64,000 bases of DNA from contig CALFDJ010000046.1 of the NCBI GenBank assembly GCA_937950325.1, positions 34,802-98,801 on the forward strand, written 5' to 3'. A program made the position numbers and the translations under genes. Below the pieces are notes generated by a model, which saw nothing but the letters and a program-made list of their open reading frames with translations, searched no databases and was not told the DNA's origin. The stretch's first letter is position 1; the number at the start of each line of letters is the position of its first letter. The stretch is from an uncultured Collinsella sp. Its GTDB lineage: Bacteria; Actinomycetota; Coriobacteriia; Coriobacteriales; Coriobacteriaceae. Shown here in pieces: positions 56,380 through 64,000 of the stretch.

Positions 56380-57756
56380 CTAGGCCCTCAACAGATAACG
56401 CACCTCATAGGGCGCAAGTTCAAGGGAGCCCGGCAGCTCGACCGTGGGCGCGTCGTCGGCAAGCAGGTCGACGAAGGAGCCGTTGAGTTCGCCGGCTCCA
56501 AAGGAATAGGGCTCGTTCACGGCATTGACCGCCACGAGCACCGTCGCGTCGTCGCAGGCGCGCTCGAACAGCAGTTGTTTGTTCTGGATCACCACGTTGC
56601 GATAGGCACCATAGTTGAGGGCACGAGCCGCCGCATCGTTTGCCGAGCGCAGGTGTGCCAGCTGCGTGACAAATGTCGTCAGATCGTTGGGCGCAGGCTC
56701 ATCGAGCGCAGGACGCAGCGCCCAATCGCCATCGGGGCCGCCCTTTTCGCCGGCAATCCCCCACTCGCTGCCATAGTAGACGCATGGGATACCCGGCATA
56801 CCAAAGAGCATGCCGTAGGCGGGGCGTAGGCAGGACTTGTCCGTCAGGATGCTCGCCAGGCGCGGCACATCGTGGTTGTCGACAAACGACAGCAGATGCT
56901 TGCCGCGATAAATGCACCACGGGTCACCGCCAAACTGGCGATGCAGCGAGTGGGCAATCTCGAACATGTTGACCGAGTTAAAGCTGGAGTACAGGCCCTT
57001 GTAGCACTCGTAGTTGGTGCAGGAGTCGAGCATCTCGTCGTTGACGATCTGGTTGTAGTCGCCGTGGAGCGTCTCGCCGATCAGCACAAAGTCGGGCTTG
57101 AGCTCACGGGTAAAGGAGTGTAGGCGGCGCATAAAGTCGCGGTCGAGCATATAGGCAACGTCCAGGCGCAGACCGTCGACGCCAAAGACGTCGGCCCAAC
57201 GGCGCACGGACTCGAGCAGGTAATCGACCACAGCGGGATTTTGCAGGTTGAGCTTCACAAGCTCAAAATGGCCTTCCCAGCCCTCGTACCAAAAGCCGTC
57301 GCCGTAGCACGAGTCGCCGTCAAAACTGATGTGAAACCAGTCCTTGTAGGGCGAGTCCCACTTGCGTTCCTGCACATCGCGGAAGGCCCAAAAGCCACGG
57401 CCCACATGGTTAAAGACGGCATCGAGCACCACGCGAATGCCGTGGGCATGCAGCGTCTCGCACATGGCGGCAAAATCGGCATCCCCGCCCAGGCGACGGT
57501 CGAGATGGCGCAGGCTGCGCGTATCGTAGCCGTGGCTATCGGATTCGAGCAGCGGGTTGATCAGTACAGCGCCAATACCGAGTTCCTGCAGGTAGTCGGC
57601 CCATTGGGCGATCTTCATGATAGGAGCATCGGGATTGGGCGCGACGTTGGCAGCCTGGGCGAGCTCATCCTCGGCAACGGGCGCGGCGTTTTCGCGCGGA
57701 GCCCCGCAAAAGCCCAGCGGATAGATCTGATAGAACGTCGTCTCGTATGCCCACAT
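56380..57756 (-). CDS. GH13 alpha-amylase family protein
   Basis: A 458-residue intracellular glycoside hydrolase; no signal peptide is seen. It carries the four GH13 regions: DAVFNH (112-117), GLRLDVA with nucleophile Asp199, IGETLHG with acid/base Glu228, and FVDNHD with Asp296. There is no N-terminal starch-binding or CBM48-like domain and a short C-terminal beta domain. It probably acts on maltodextrins or small alpha-glucans in the cytoplasm. GGGAGG precedes the ATG. Confidence 0.88.
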   Translation of the reverse strand: MWAYETTFYQIYPLGFCGAPRENAAPVAEDELAQAANVAPNPDAPIMKIAQWADYLQELGIGAVLINPLLESDSHGYDTRSLRHLDRRLGGDADFAAMCETLHAHGIRVVLDAVFNHVGRGFWAFRDVQERKWDSPYKDWFHISFDGDSCYGDGFWYEGWEGHFELVKLNLQNPAVVDYLLESVRRWADVFGVDGLRLDVAYMLDRDFMRRLHSFTRELKPDFVLIGETLHGDYNQIVNDEMLDSCTNYECYKGLYSSFNSVNMFEIAHSLHRQFGGDPWCIYRGKHLLSFVDNHDVPRLASILTDKSCLRPAYGMLFGMPGIPCVYYGSEWGIAGEKGGPDGDWALRPALDEPAPNDLTTFVTQLAHLRSANDAAARALNYGAYRNVVIQNKQLLFERACDDATVLVAVNAVNEPYSFGAGELNGSFVDLLADDAPTVELPGSLELAPYEVRYLLRA

Positions 57757-57827
57757 AACAGCCTCCCGGCAAGCTCAACACAACGACATCCATTGTATGC
57801 CCGGCTTGTATCCTCTTCCCCAAAATA

Positions 57828-57894
57828 AGTTGCGGTGGAATAGTTCCTGCTTGGGCCTTCAGAGGCCTTAAACAGGAACTATTCCACCGCAACT
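57828..57894. repeat. Long palindrome with perfect 22-bp arms
   Basis: The arms at 57828-57849 and 57873-57894 (AGTTGCGGTGGAATAGTTCC plus two bases) are exact reverse complements. The 23-nt loop has a nested GGCCT-tcag-AGGCC hairpin. It starts 15 nt past the MFS gene stop, with TTATTTTGG after it on the minus strand, so it may act as that gene's terminator. Confidence 0.9.
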
Positions 57895-57909
57895 GATGAG
57901 GAAACGTGA

Positions 57910-59106
57910 TCAGGCGACAGGCTTTGCGCGGCGGATGGCCGGGAACATCACCGTGATAGCGAGGATGACGCCCACGGCAGCGATCGCACCGCCCGCGTAG
58001 CCGATCCAGGCGATACCGGGGCCCGAAACCACGGCTCCGCCGATCGCGGTACCCGTGCCAATGCCCAGATTGAACAGGCCCGAGAAGATCGACATGGCGA
58101 CGGCCGACGAATCTGCCGGCGTGTGCTTGATGAGCTCGGCTTGGAACGCCACGTTAAAGGCCGTGGCGCAGCAGCCCCACAGCGCGCAGACGGCAAGCAC
58201 TGCCACGAGCGACGATGCGGCCGGACCCATGAGCAGCAGAGCCACCGGCACGCCGGAGAGCGTAATCGCGAGGAACGGGAAGCGGTGCCCATCGAACAGT
58301 CGGCCGAATAGCCAGCTTCCGAGCAGACCAGAGCAGCCGAACGCCGTCAGCGTCATAGTGATGGCGCCCGCATCGACATGCGCGACCTGAGCCAGGAAAG
58401 GCTCGATATAGCTATAGCTCGCGTAATAGCCAGTTGCCATGAACACCGTGACCGCATAGAGCGCGATCAGTAACGGGTTCTTGAGCAGCTCGGGCAGTTG
58501 CTTGACGGTAAAGCGCTCGCCCGCCGGCATGGTTGGAAACACGGTCGCCTGGTAGACGACCGCGACAGCAGACAGCGCTCCGACCACGGCAAACGTCATA
58601 CGCCAGCCCACGGCCAGGCCAATAGCGCGGCCGAGCGGCAGGCCGAAGATCTGTGCGATGGAAGAGCCCGTGGCGATCATGCTGATGGCGAGCGCCCCGT
58701 GGCGTGTGTCAACCAGGCGCGACGCCATAATCGAGGCGACCGACCAGAACACGGCATGTGCGCAAGCGACCACCAGGCGCGCGCAGACCAGGATGGGATA
58801 AGTCGGCGCCACAGCGGACAGAAACTGGCCCAGCGAGAACACGGCGAGCACGCCCAGCAGCATCCGCTTGAACTCAAAGCGCGAAGCGAACACCATGAGC
58901 GGCAACGACAGCAGCATGACGCCCCAGGCATAGACCGAGATCATGATGCCCGCCTGGGCCTCGGTGAGCGAGAACGACGCGGCGATATCAGTCAAAAGGC
59001 CGATGGGCATAAACTCCGACGTGTTGAACACGAACGCACAGCAGGTGAGCCCGACGAGCGGGAGCCACTGCCTGAGCGTGATGCCGTCTTGCCTTGTTTG
59101 AGCCAT
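57910..59106 (-). CDS. MFS sugar efflux transporter, SotB-like
   Basis: A 398-residue transporter with 12 predicted membrane segments. FNTSEFMPIGLLTDIA, AHAVFWSVASIMASR, ATGSSIAQIFGLPLGR and YYASYSYIEPFL line up with the E. coli SotB (YdeA) arabinose/IPTG exporter family. Expected role: export of arabinose-like sugars or related metabolites. GAGAGG precedes the ATG. Confidence 0.82.
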   Translation of the reverse strand: MAQTRQDGITLRQWLPLVGLTCCAFVFNTSEFMPIGLLTDIAASFSLTEAQAGIMISVYAWGVMLLSLPLMVFASRFEFKRMLLGVLAVFSLGQFLSAVAPTYPILVCARLVVACAHAVFWSVASIMASRLVDTRHGALAISMIATGSSIAQIFGLPLGRAIGLAVGWRMTFAVVGALSAVAVVYQATVFPTMPAGERFTVKQLPELLKNPLLIALYAVTVFMATGYYASYSYIEPFLAQVAHVDAGAITMTLTAFGCSGLLGSWLFGRLFDGHRFPFLAITLSGVPVALLLMGPAASSLVAVLAVCALWGCCATAFNVAFQAELIKHTPADSSAVAMSIFSGLFNLGIGTGTAIGGAVVSGPGIAWIGYAGGAIAAVGVILAITVMFPAIRRAKPVA

Positions 59107-59143
59107 ATAGGAAAACCTCTCCGATTATCTTGAGCGGTGGGCG

Positions 59144-59152
59144 ATTATAGCA
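59144..59152 (-). promoter_or_regulatory. Extended -10 promoter of the MFS gene
   Basis: TGCTATAAT on the minus strand (59152-59144) is a perfect extended -10 box; no convincing -35 lies upstream. It is about 38 nt from the start codon. The rest of the 59107-59281 gap has no supported gene. Confidence 0.6.
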
Positions 59153-59281
59153 ATGAGAAGTCTATAAAATGAGCAACAAAAGAATTCTTGGAAAACGATT
59201 GTTAACAGACGGCGCGCCAATTCTGCTTAGAAAGCAAGGTACGCAGGAACTCAATGTCGAAAACGCGGCTTCATCTTCGGG

Positions 59282-60109
59282 CTATCGCGCCTGCTCGGAT
59301 ACGCACAAGGACACCCCCATGAGCACGTCAATTTCGAGCCAACTCGCAACCGCACAATGAACTAGCAAAAGCAGCATATAAGCAAACGCCCCATAATAAA
59401 GTCCCTCATGCACAAGCGCCGTCACTGAAAGTGCCGACGGCAGCGCCGCACTCGAAACTACCCATCCAACAAGAACCTGGATAGCGCAACTTGCAACCAG
59501 GTTCCATGCCACCAGCAGCGTTGCGGGACGCGCGATTTCTCTCCAGGAGGAACGAAGCACCGTGACCGAACGCATGATGTAGCGTGGTGCAAACCGAATG
59601 CCTCGTAGTCCCCTCTGCTCCACGTCCGCATCTTCAATTAACACGAATACGAACGACGCGGAAAGAAGCGTCACGATTACTGCCACCACAAGCGAGCACA
59701 ACACCCCGAGCTGACTGCTCGCAAGCGAGGCAAAGACTACAATTGCCGATAAAATCAAGTGAACCAAATAAATTAGCAGCGCCCCAGAAATCTGGAGGGG
59801 AACCGTCGAGGCCAAGAGATAAACCGGAGGGGTTCGAGCAGGTTGCACCGTCTCTTTGGACCGGTCGACGGCAAATAATGAAAAAGCCACATTCGATAGA
59901 AGCAGGTTTAAAAAGGCCGCGACCACAGTGCAAATAAGCGTAATGGACGGATTGATATAGGCGAGCTCAGTTGCAACGTTTGATACACCAATTTGAAGCG
60001 CGCTCATAACAAACAAGGGGATATATAACGCCATCGTGCAGCCACTCCGGCATTCCTTCGCCCGATCGCCCGATTCCAGAAAGACATTGAAGTTCTCTCG
60101 CAAGTTCAC
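59282..60109 (-). CDS. Unidentified multi-pass membrane protein
   Basis: A 275-residue protein with about six hydrophobic segments (for example ALYIPLFVMSALQIGV, LICTVVAAFLNLLLSNVAF, LGVLCSLVVAVIVTLLSASFVF and LHEGLYYGAFAYMLLLLVHCAVASWLEI). I recognise no family or motif. The start is a GTG with a weak ribosome-binding site, so the true start is uncertain. GC content is visibly lower than in its neighbours. It lies 90 nt after the GH4 gene and may be co-transcribed with it. Confidence 0.6.
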   Translation of the reverse strand: MNLRENFNVFLESGDRAKECRSGCTMALYIPLFVMSALQIGVSNVATELAYINPSITLICTVVAAFLNLLLSNVAFSLFAVDRSKETVQPARTPPVYLLASTVPLQISGALLIYLVHLILSAIVVFASLASSQLGVLCSLVVAVIVTLLSASFVFVLIEDADVEQRGLRGIRFAPRYIMRSVTVLRSSWREIARPATLLVAWNLVASCAIQVLVGWVVSSAALPSALSVTALVHEGLYYGAFAYMLLLLVHCAVASWLEIDVLMGVSLCVSEQAR

Positions 60110-60199
60110 TCTATACCCGTTTTCTTACTAAGCAGGGCGAACGGGCGCCAATATAAACGCCGGTCCGCCCATCCATAATTTCTAGTTTTAACGTCCAGA

Positions 60200-61573
60200 C
60201 TAGTCTGTCCAGCCGTCGATGTAGTCGCGGTTAAGCTCAAAGTACTGCGCGGCGATATCTTTCGCCAAGGAGTACGAATTAACGAGCGGGTGCATCGCGA
60301 GGCTCTCGACAATGTCGCGCTTCGATCGGTTAACGATGCCACGCGCCACGGTGCGCTCGTAGTACTTGACGCGACGAATCAATTCGAGGTTTCCCGCGGG
60401 CACAGAATCGGCTTCGACGCGATGCGGCACGCAGCCATCGGTGGAGATATCGCACGTTGACTCAATGACATCTGTATCGAGAAGGCCGGGGATGGCGCCA
60501 TTGTTGGGGGTGCACAGGATCATCTGCTGCGTCTTGCCAGAGCGAGCAATATCCATGAAGCGGAGCGCGACACCTGCATATCCGCCAGCATCTTTGCCGT
60601 ACACGTCAAACGTCCACGGCTTGTCGCGATGAATACCCGTCTCGGCCGCCATGTAGTTGTTTTCGCGCATTCCGTACCACTTCTCAAAGCACGCGAGGCC
60701 TTTTTCGAAGTCGTTCTCAATATCGATAGATGCAAGCTCGCTCGTCATTTCTCGATTAATTTCTTCGATTAGTTCGCCGCGCGTCTGGGGCGAAGAGAGA
60801 ACGTTGGCAACGGCGCGCTCGCGATAGTAGAAATAGTATAGGTACTCATTTGGCACGCATCCGCGATTTAGGACGAGGTCCTTCTCGAAGAACCTAAGAT
60901 CTGTATGAGCATATGCCCCGTCGTCGTGGATCAAGTCGGACATGATGTCCTCGCCGTCAACCGTCACATTGCGGAAGAACGAGAGGTGGTTGAGTCCATA
61001 GCACTCGCCCTGAACCGATGCGGGATCAACGCCTTTATACTCGGCAAACTGATGCAACATGCCCGAGGGGGCATCGCAAATGCCATAAGTAAAATCATAG
61101 CCCATATCGCGTAGGGCCTGAGATACGACGCCAGCGGGATTAGTAAAGTTAAACACCTTGACGTCCGGCTTTGCGTACTTCTTGATTAACTCGCAATACG
61201 AAGCAAGCGCAGGGACGGAGCGCATGGCAAAAGACACGCCGGCTGCGCCAGTCGTCTCTTGGCCAAGAACCCCATGCGAAAGAGCAATGCGCTCATCGCG
61301 AACGCGCATATGGTCCCCACCGACGCGAATCGTCGTGATCACGTAATCGGCGTCCTTAACGGCCTCGACTGCATCGCCCGTCAGTGAAAAATTAAGCGTG
61401 GGGCAAAGCATGCCCGAGACATGGGCGGCAAGGCCACCGTAGATGCGCAGCTTCTCGGGATCATTGTCCATAAACACAAGTTCGTCAATCCCAAGCGATG
61501 ACGCCTGCTGGGCTATGCTCTTTGCCAAAAACATGGAGCGGACGCCACCGCCACCTATGACCGTAAGTTTCAT
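60200..61573 (-). CDS. GH4 family 6-phospho-glucosidase, likely alpha-type
   Basis: A 457-residue NAD- and Mn-dependent glycosidase. The NAD loop is VIGGGGVRSMFL, the metal-binding Cys166 is in ICDAPSG, and NHLSFF (195-200) supplies the metal His. Within GH4, CDxP is the form seen in 6-phospho-alpha-glucosidases (GlvA-type) while CNxP is typical of beta-enzymes, so this is probably an alpha-enzyme. That fits the alpha-glucoside-type PTS at 62564. The frame is open to 61774, but the ATG at 61573 follows GGGGGT and gives the canonical N-terminus. Confidence 0.85.
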   Translation of the reverse strand: MKLTVIGGGGVRSMFLAKSIAQQASSLGIDELVFMDNDPEKLRIYGGLAAHVSGMLCPTLNFSLTGDAVEAVKDADYVITTIRVGGDHMRVRDERIALSHGVLGQETTGAAGVSFAMRSVPALASYCELIKKYAKPDVKVFNFTNPAGVVSQALRDMGYDFTYGICDAPSGMLHQFAEYKGVDPASVQGECYGLNHLSFFRNVTVDGEDIMSDLIHDDGAYAHTDLRFFEKDLVLNRGCVPNEYLYYFYYRERAVANVLSSPQTRGELIEEINREMTSELASIDIENDFEKGLACFEKWYGMRENNYMAAETGIHRDKPWTFDVYGKDAGGYAGVALRFMDIARSGKTQQMILCTPNNGAIPGLLDTDVIESTCDISTDGCVPHRVEADSVPAGNLELIRRVKYYERTVARGIVNRSKRDIVESLAMHPLVNSYSLAKDIAAQYFELNRDYIDGWTD

Positions 61574-61623
61574 ATCGAAACCCCCAATTAGCACATTCAA
61601 TATTGCATGGTTCGCCTGTGTTT

Positions 61624-61636
61624 GGATATTGTATCC
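61624..61636. promoter_or_regulatory. Candidate operator GGATATTGTATCC
   Basis: A 13-bp near-perfect palindrome (GGATA-ttg-TATCC) lies in the 175-bp divergent promoter region of the GH4 and RpiR-type genes. A wider GGCCGCTTCC/GGAAGCGGCC inverted repeat and a CCCGCC/GGCGGG stem lie between it and the regulator start. Confidence 0.4.
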
Positions 61637-61748
61637 AGCATGGAGGGCCGCTTCCCGCCCCGGTTGCAAGGCGGGAAAGGAATTCCCCAAGGAGTTATTA
61701 TTTACGCAACGGAAGCGGCCACACACGTCCGGCGGGAAGGAAGCACCG

Positions 61749-62501
61749 ATGGTTGATAAAAAGCAGATTTCCAAGCTCTACTCAGCCGCAAAGCTATCCG
61801 AAACCGAGCAAAGCGTACTCGAATACCTACTCAACAATATCGACACCCTCGATGATATTGGCATAAAACCCGTCGCCATGGCATGCTTTACCAGCATGAC
61901 GACAGTCATCAGGCTTTCGAAAAAGCTCGGCTACCGTGGCTACCGCGAAATGATGTACGATCTCAAGCACCTTCAGCATGTCTCCCGCGAAATGAATCAA
62001 TCACTCAAAGACAGTAGCGTCCACTTCGTATGTCACACCGGAGATGTAGACGTATTCATCGCCGCACTGCATCGCAACAGAATGATCGGAGTAAACGGAG
62101 AGGGCTTCTCACGCATCGTTGCGCAGTACATGGCGACTAAGCTCGTTGGACTTGGCTTTTTGGCCGTCATACAGGACTTCCTAGAAACCGATCAGTTTGT
62201 CGAATCCAACCGAAATACGCTCAGCTACATGATGCTCATATCCAAATCGGGCCAGACAGAAGCCATCCTGGAAACCGCAAGGGCATGCCACGACGCGGGC
62301 ATTACGACCCTCGCGTTTACCGGCAACGAAGACAGCGAGCTCGCCAAGACGGCAGACGCGATCTTTACGATACATGACGATCACCCAATGGATCTTAAGA
62401 ACGTTAAGCCTAACTGCTTTACCGGAAGTTGTATTCTCGCATTCGAAGAACTATTGAGTATCTGCCTTGACAATCTAAAACAAGAAGGCCTGGCCCCCTA
62501 A
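61749..62501 (+). CDS. RpiR/MurR-family transcriptional regulator
   Basis: A 250-residue regulator. The N-terminal HTH (about 1-75) reads LSETEQSVLEYLLNN and ACFTSMTTVIRLSKKLGYRGYREMM. The C-terminal SIS domain (about 100-240) has SYMMLISKSGQTEAILETARACHDAGI, a phosphosugar-binding fold. The frame is open from 61443, but the ATG at 61749 follows GGAAGG. It lies between the GH4 and PTS genes and most likely responds to the phosphorylated disaccharide. Confidence 0.88.
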   Translation: MVDKKQISKLYSAAKLSETEQSVLEYLLNNIDTLDDIGIKPVAMACFTSMTTVIRLSKKLGYRGYREMMYDLKHLQHVSREMNQSLKDSSVHFVCHTGDVDVFIAALHRNRMIGVNGEGFSRIVAQYMATKLVGLGFLAVIQDFLETDQFVESNRNTLSYMMLISKSGQTEAILETARACHDAGITTLAFTGNEDSELAKTADAIFTIHDDHPMDLKNVKPNCFTGSCILAFEELLSICLDNLKQEGLAP

Positions 62502-62563
62502 ATCATGCGATAGGAAGCCAAGCCCTGGAATTGCGCTATGCAATTGAAAGCCACTTGCGCGTT

Positions 62564-64000
62564 TTACTCGTCACCGAGAACTTCGTGCACCTCAGAAGCG
62601 ACTTCGCCGACACGAGGACCGTAAATGACCTGGATTGCCTTGTCGCTCAGGCGGATAACGCCCATAGCTTCAAGATTCTTGGTGAACACCTCGTCGTCTG
62701 CAACCTTAGAACCATCCTTGACAATCACGCGAAGACGTGAGATGCAGTTGTCAAGATCATCAATGTTTTCAGCTCCACCAAGCGCTTCGACAATGCCAAC
62801 AGCAAGCGCGCTGTCCTTGGTCGCACGGCCCTGGACTGCCTTCTCGGGAGTGCCATCAGACTCGCCCTTTGCCTCAGCGGCCTTTGCCTCGAACTCGGCT
62901 CTGCTGTTGATCAACTCAATATCGTCACCATCGTCTCGACCGGGCGTCTTGATATCGAACTTAGTAATAAAGAACCGGAAGAGGAAGAAAGCTGCCAGGA
63001 AAAAGGCGGGGAGCAGGATAAGGTACGGAAGCAGATTAAGCTTCTCGGGGCGGAATAAGAATGGGATCAGGTCCTTGATATTTCCCTGGTACACCGAAAC
63101 GCCCATTGCCTCCGAGAGAACTTCACCCAGTCCGGAAAGCGGAGCGTAAACGCCAAAGTAGAGCCAGGGGGCGGCAAACAGGAACGTAAAGAGAATAGGC
63201 TCCGTAACGCCAAAGAAAACAGTCGAAATCACTGTGGGGATTAAAAGACCAGCAACCTTCTTGCGGTTCTGGGGCTTGGCACAAGACCACATAGCAAGGG
63301 CGATGCCCGGGAACAACGCGTAATCGTTAATGCCATAGCCAGCCATGAAGGCCCTAACCAAGAGCTTGTCACTGCTGGGAGAAGCGAGCTGTGCAAGCTG
63401 AATGGCGCTATTGCCCACCACGCGCGTTCCATCGACGACCATGGAGCCGCCAAGCTCAGTCCAATACATGGGCGTCTCGAGCAGCGGATGCAAGCCAAAC
63501 GGCACAAGGCTCTCGAGCACCCAGCGATAGACAAACGTACCGACCAGACCGGAGCCTTTCACGAACGTCGCAATACCCGAGAAGCATCCACCGATGACGG
63601 GCCAGACGAAGTACATGATGCCGCCCAGGATGCCACCGGCGACCAGCGATACAATGGGGACGGTTCGACTGCCCGCAAAAAACGCCAGCGCCGTTGGAAG
63701 CTTGGTCTTGTAAAAACGGCCGGTGATCCAGGCGACCAGGCAGCCCACGATAATGCCGCCAAAGACACCAGAGCTGTAGCCAAAAAAGCCGAGCGAGGTA
63801 GTGTAGAGTGCGGACTGCTCACTCGCCTGAATGGACGTAAGGCCGACCTTCTGAAGAGCTTCCACCGTTGTATTGTCGGCAGCCAAGCCAGCTGCTCCAA
63901 GCAGAATCTCAACCGTCTTGAGCATGGTGAGATAGCAGACAAGGGCAGAGACGATATGAGCAGGACATAAAAACATTGAGAGCCCCTGCTGCATGAAAGA
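62564..64000 (-). CDS. PTS EIICB, alpha-glucoside (MalX/GlvC) family, 5' end outside window
   Basis: The frame is open to the right edge, and compared with MalX the N-terminal part (about 90 residues) is missing, so the ATG at 63994 is internal. The EIIC domain shows LPTALAFFAGSRTVPIVSLV, LVPFGLHPLLETP, FFGVTEPILFTFLFAAPWLYF and the typical end FRFFITKFDIKTPGRD. A ~45-residue charged linker leads to an EIIB domain with the phospho-Cys in DNCISRLRVIVKDG. It should import an alpha-glucoside such as maltose as a 6-phosphate, which the GH4 enzyme would split. No EIIA is present. Confidence 0.87.
   Translation of the reverse strand, partial: SFMQQGLSMFLCPAHIVSALVCYLTMLKTVEILLGAAGLAADNTTVEALQKVGLTSIQASEQSALYTTSLGFFGYSSGVFGGIIVGCLVAWITGRFYKTKLPTALAFFAGSRTVPIVSLVAGGILGGIMYFVWPVIGGCFSGIATFVKGSGLVGTFVYRWVLESLVPFGLHPLLETPMYWTELGGSMVVDGTRVVGNSAIQLAQLASPSSDKLLVRAFMAGYGINDYALFPGIALAMWSCAKPQNRKKVAGLLIPTVISTVFFGVTEPILFTFLFAAPWLYFGVYAPLSGLGEVLSEAMGVSVYQGNIKDLIPFLFRPEKLNLLPYLILLPAFFLAAFFLFRFFITKFDIKTPGRDDGDDIELINSRAEFEAKAAEAKGESDGTPEKAVQGRATKDSALAVGIVEALGGAENIDDLDNCISRLRVIVKDGSKVADDEVFTKNLEAMGVIRLSDKAIQVIYGPRVGEVASEVHEVLGDE

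Noticed and set aside
59169..59360. A small plus-strand open frame between the MFS and membrane protein genes
   Set aside because: It overlaps the promoter region and the 3' end of the membrane protein gene, and has no ribosome-binding site or recognisable features.
61574..61774. N-terminal extension of the GH4 protein
   Set aside because: The extra ~67 residues precede the NAD-binding start and overlap the divergent promoter region with its palindromes.

Overview
The window looks like a chromosomal segment of a high-GC Gram-positive member of the Coriobacteriia, most likely Collinsella or a close relative. This is inferred from protein character and gene content, not from a database search. 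Supporting signs are strong G/C third positions, actinobacterial-type ribosomal and RNA polymerase proteins, a FabK-type fatty-acid operon with fused AccDA, a selenium-type purine hydroxylase cluster and many PTS genes. I saw no rRNA, tRNA, CRISPR array, phage or transposase gene. Most genes lie on the minus strand.

Region 1 (1-11.5 kb). The 3' end of an unidentified plus-strand gene is followed by a tandem array of 46-bp imperfect palindromes with a 62-bp period. Next comes a minus-strand anaerobic purine cluster: an NCS2 permease, the amidohydrolase SsnA, the YgfK oxidoreductase, a polyferredoxin and an Se-dependent-type molybdenum hydroxylase. A divergent YheO/DauR-type regulator and a RidA protein flank it. 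Permease, deaminase and hydroxylase plausibly import and hydroxylate purines, with YgfK and the ferredoxin handling electrons.

Region 2 (11.5-17.4 kb). A U32/RlhA-type protein and a RluA-type pseudouridine synthase are followed by an oxidoreductase-DeoR regulator pair, with GGGGAC-type intergenic repeats.

Region 3 (17.4-23.6 kb). The S10 ribosomal operon runs rplC-D-W-B, rpsS, rplV, rpsC, rplP, rpmC, rpsQ, rplN, rplX. It lacks rpsJ at its head and stops at a terminator after rplX, so the usual spc genes are not here.

Region 4 (23.6-37 kb). A histidine phosphatase, a CDF metal exporter and a PTS EIIC precede a complete FASII operon (fabH, acpP, fabK, fabD, fabG, fabF, accB, fabZ, accC, accDA). 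birA, which biotinylates AccB, is divergent from it, and two matching 19-bp sites lie in the shared promoter region.

Region 5 (37-53.9 kb). This holds the str operon (rpsL, rpsG, fusA, rpsJ; no tuf), an ECF sigma with a membrane-anchored partner, rpoBC, galU and rplJL with an L10 leader. RpoC has an alpha-CTD-like helix-hairpin-helix extension.

Region 6 (53.9-64 kb). Metabolic genes: an aminotransferase, a DNA glycosylase, a GH13 amylase, a sugar-efflux MFS protein, and an alpha-glucoside PTS / GH4 / RpiR locus cut by the window end.

The most striking unexplained signal is a family of three very long hairpins (arms of 49, 36 and about 27 bp or more). They share a 63-67-nt core whose stem co-varies, while their arms are locus-specific. 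All three lie in the same orientation immediately upstream of a ribosomal-protein operon (rplC, rpsL, rplJ). A 24-bp leader motif shared by rplC and rplB, and several other long perfect palindromes, also stand out.
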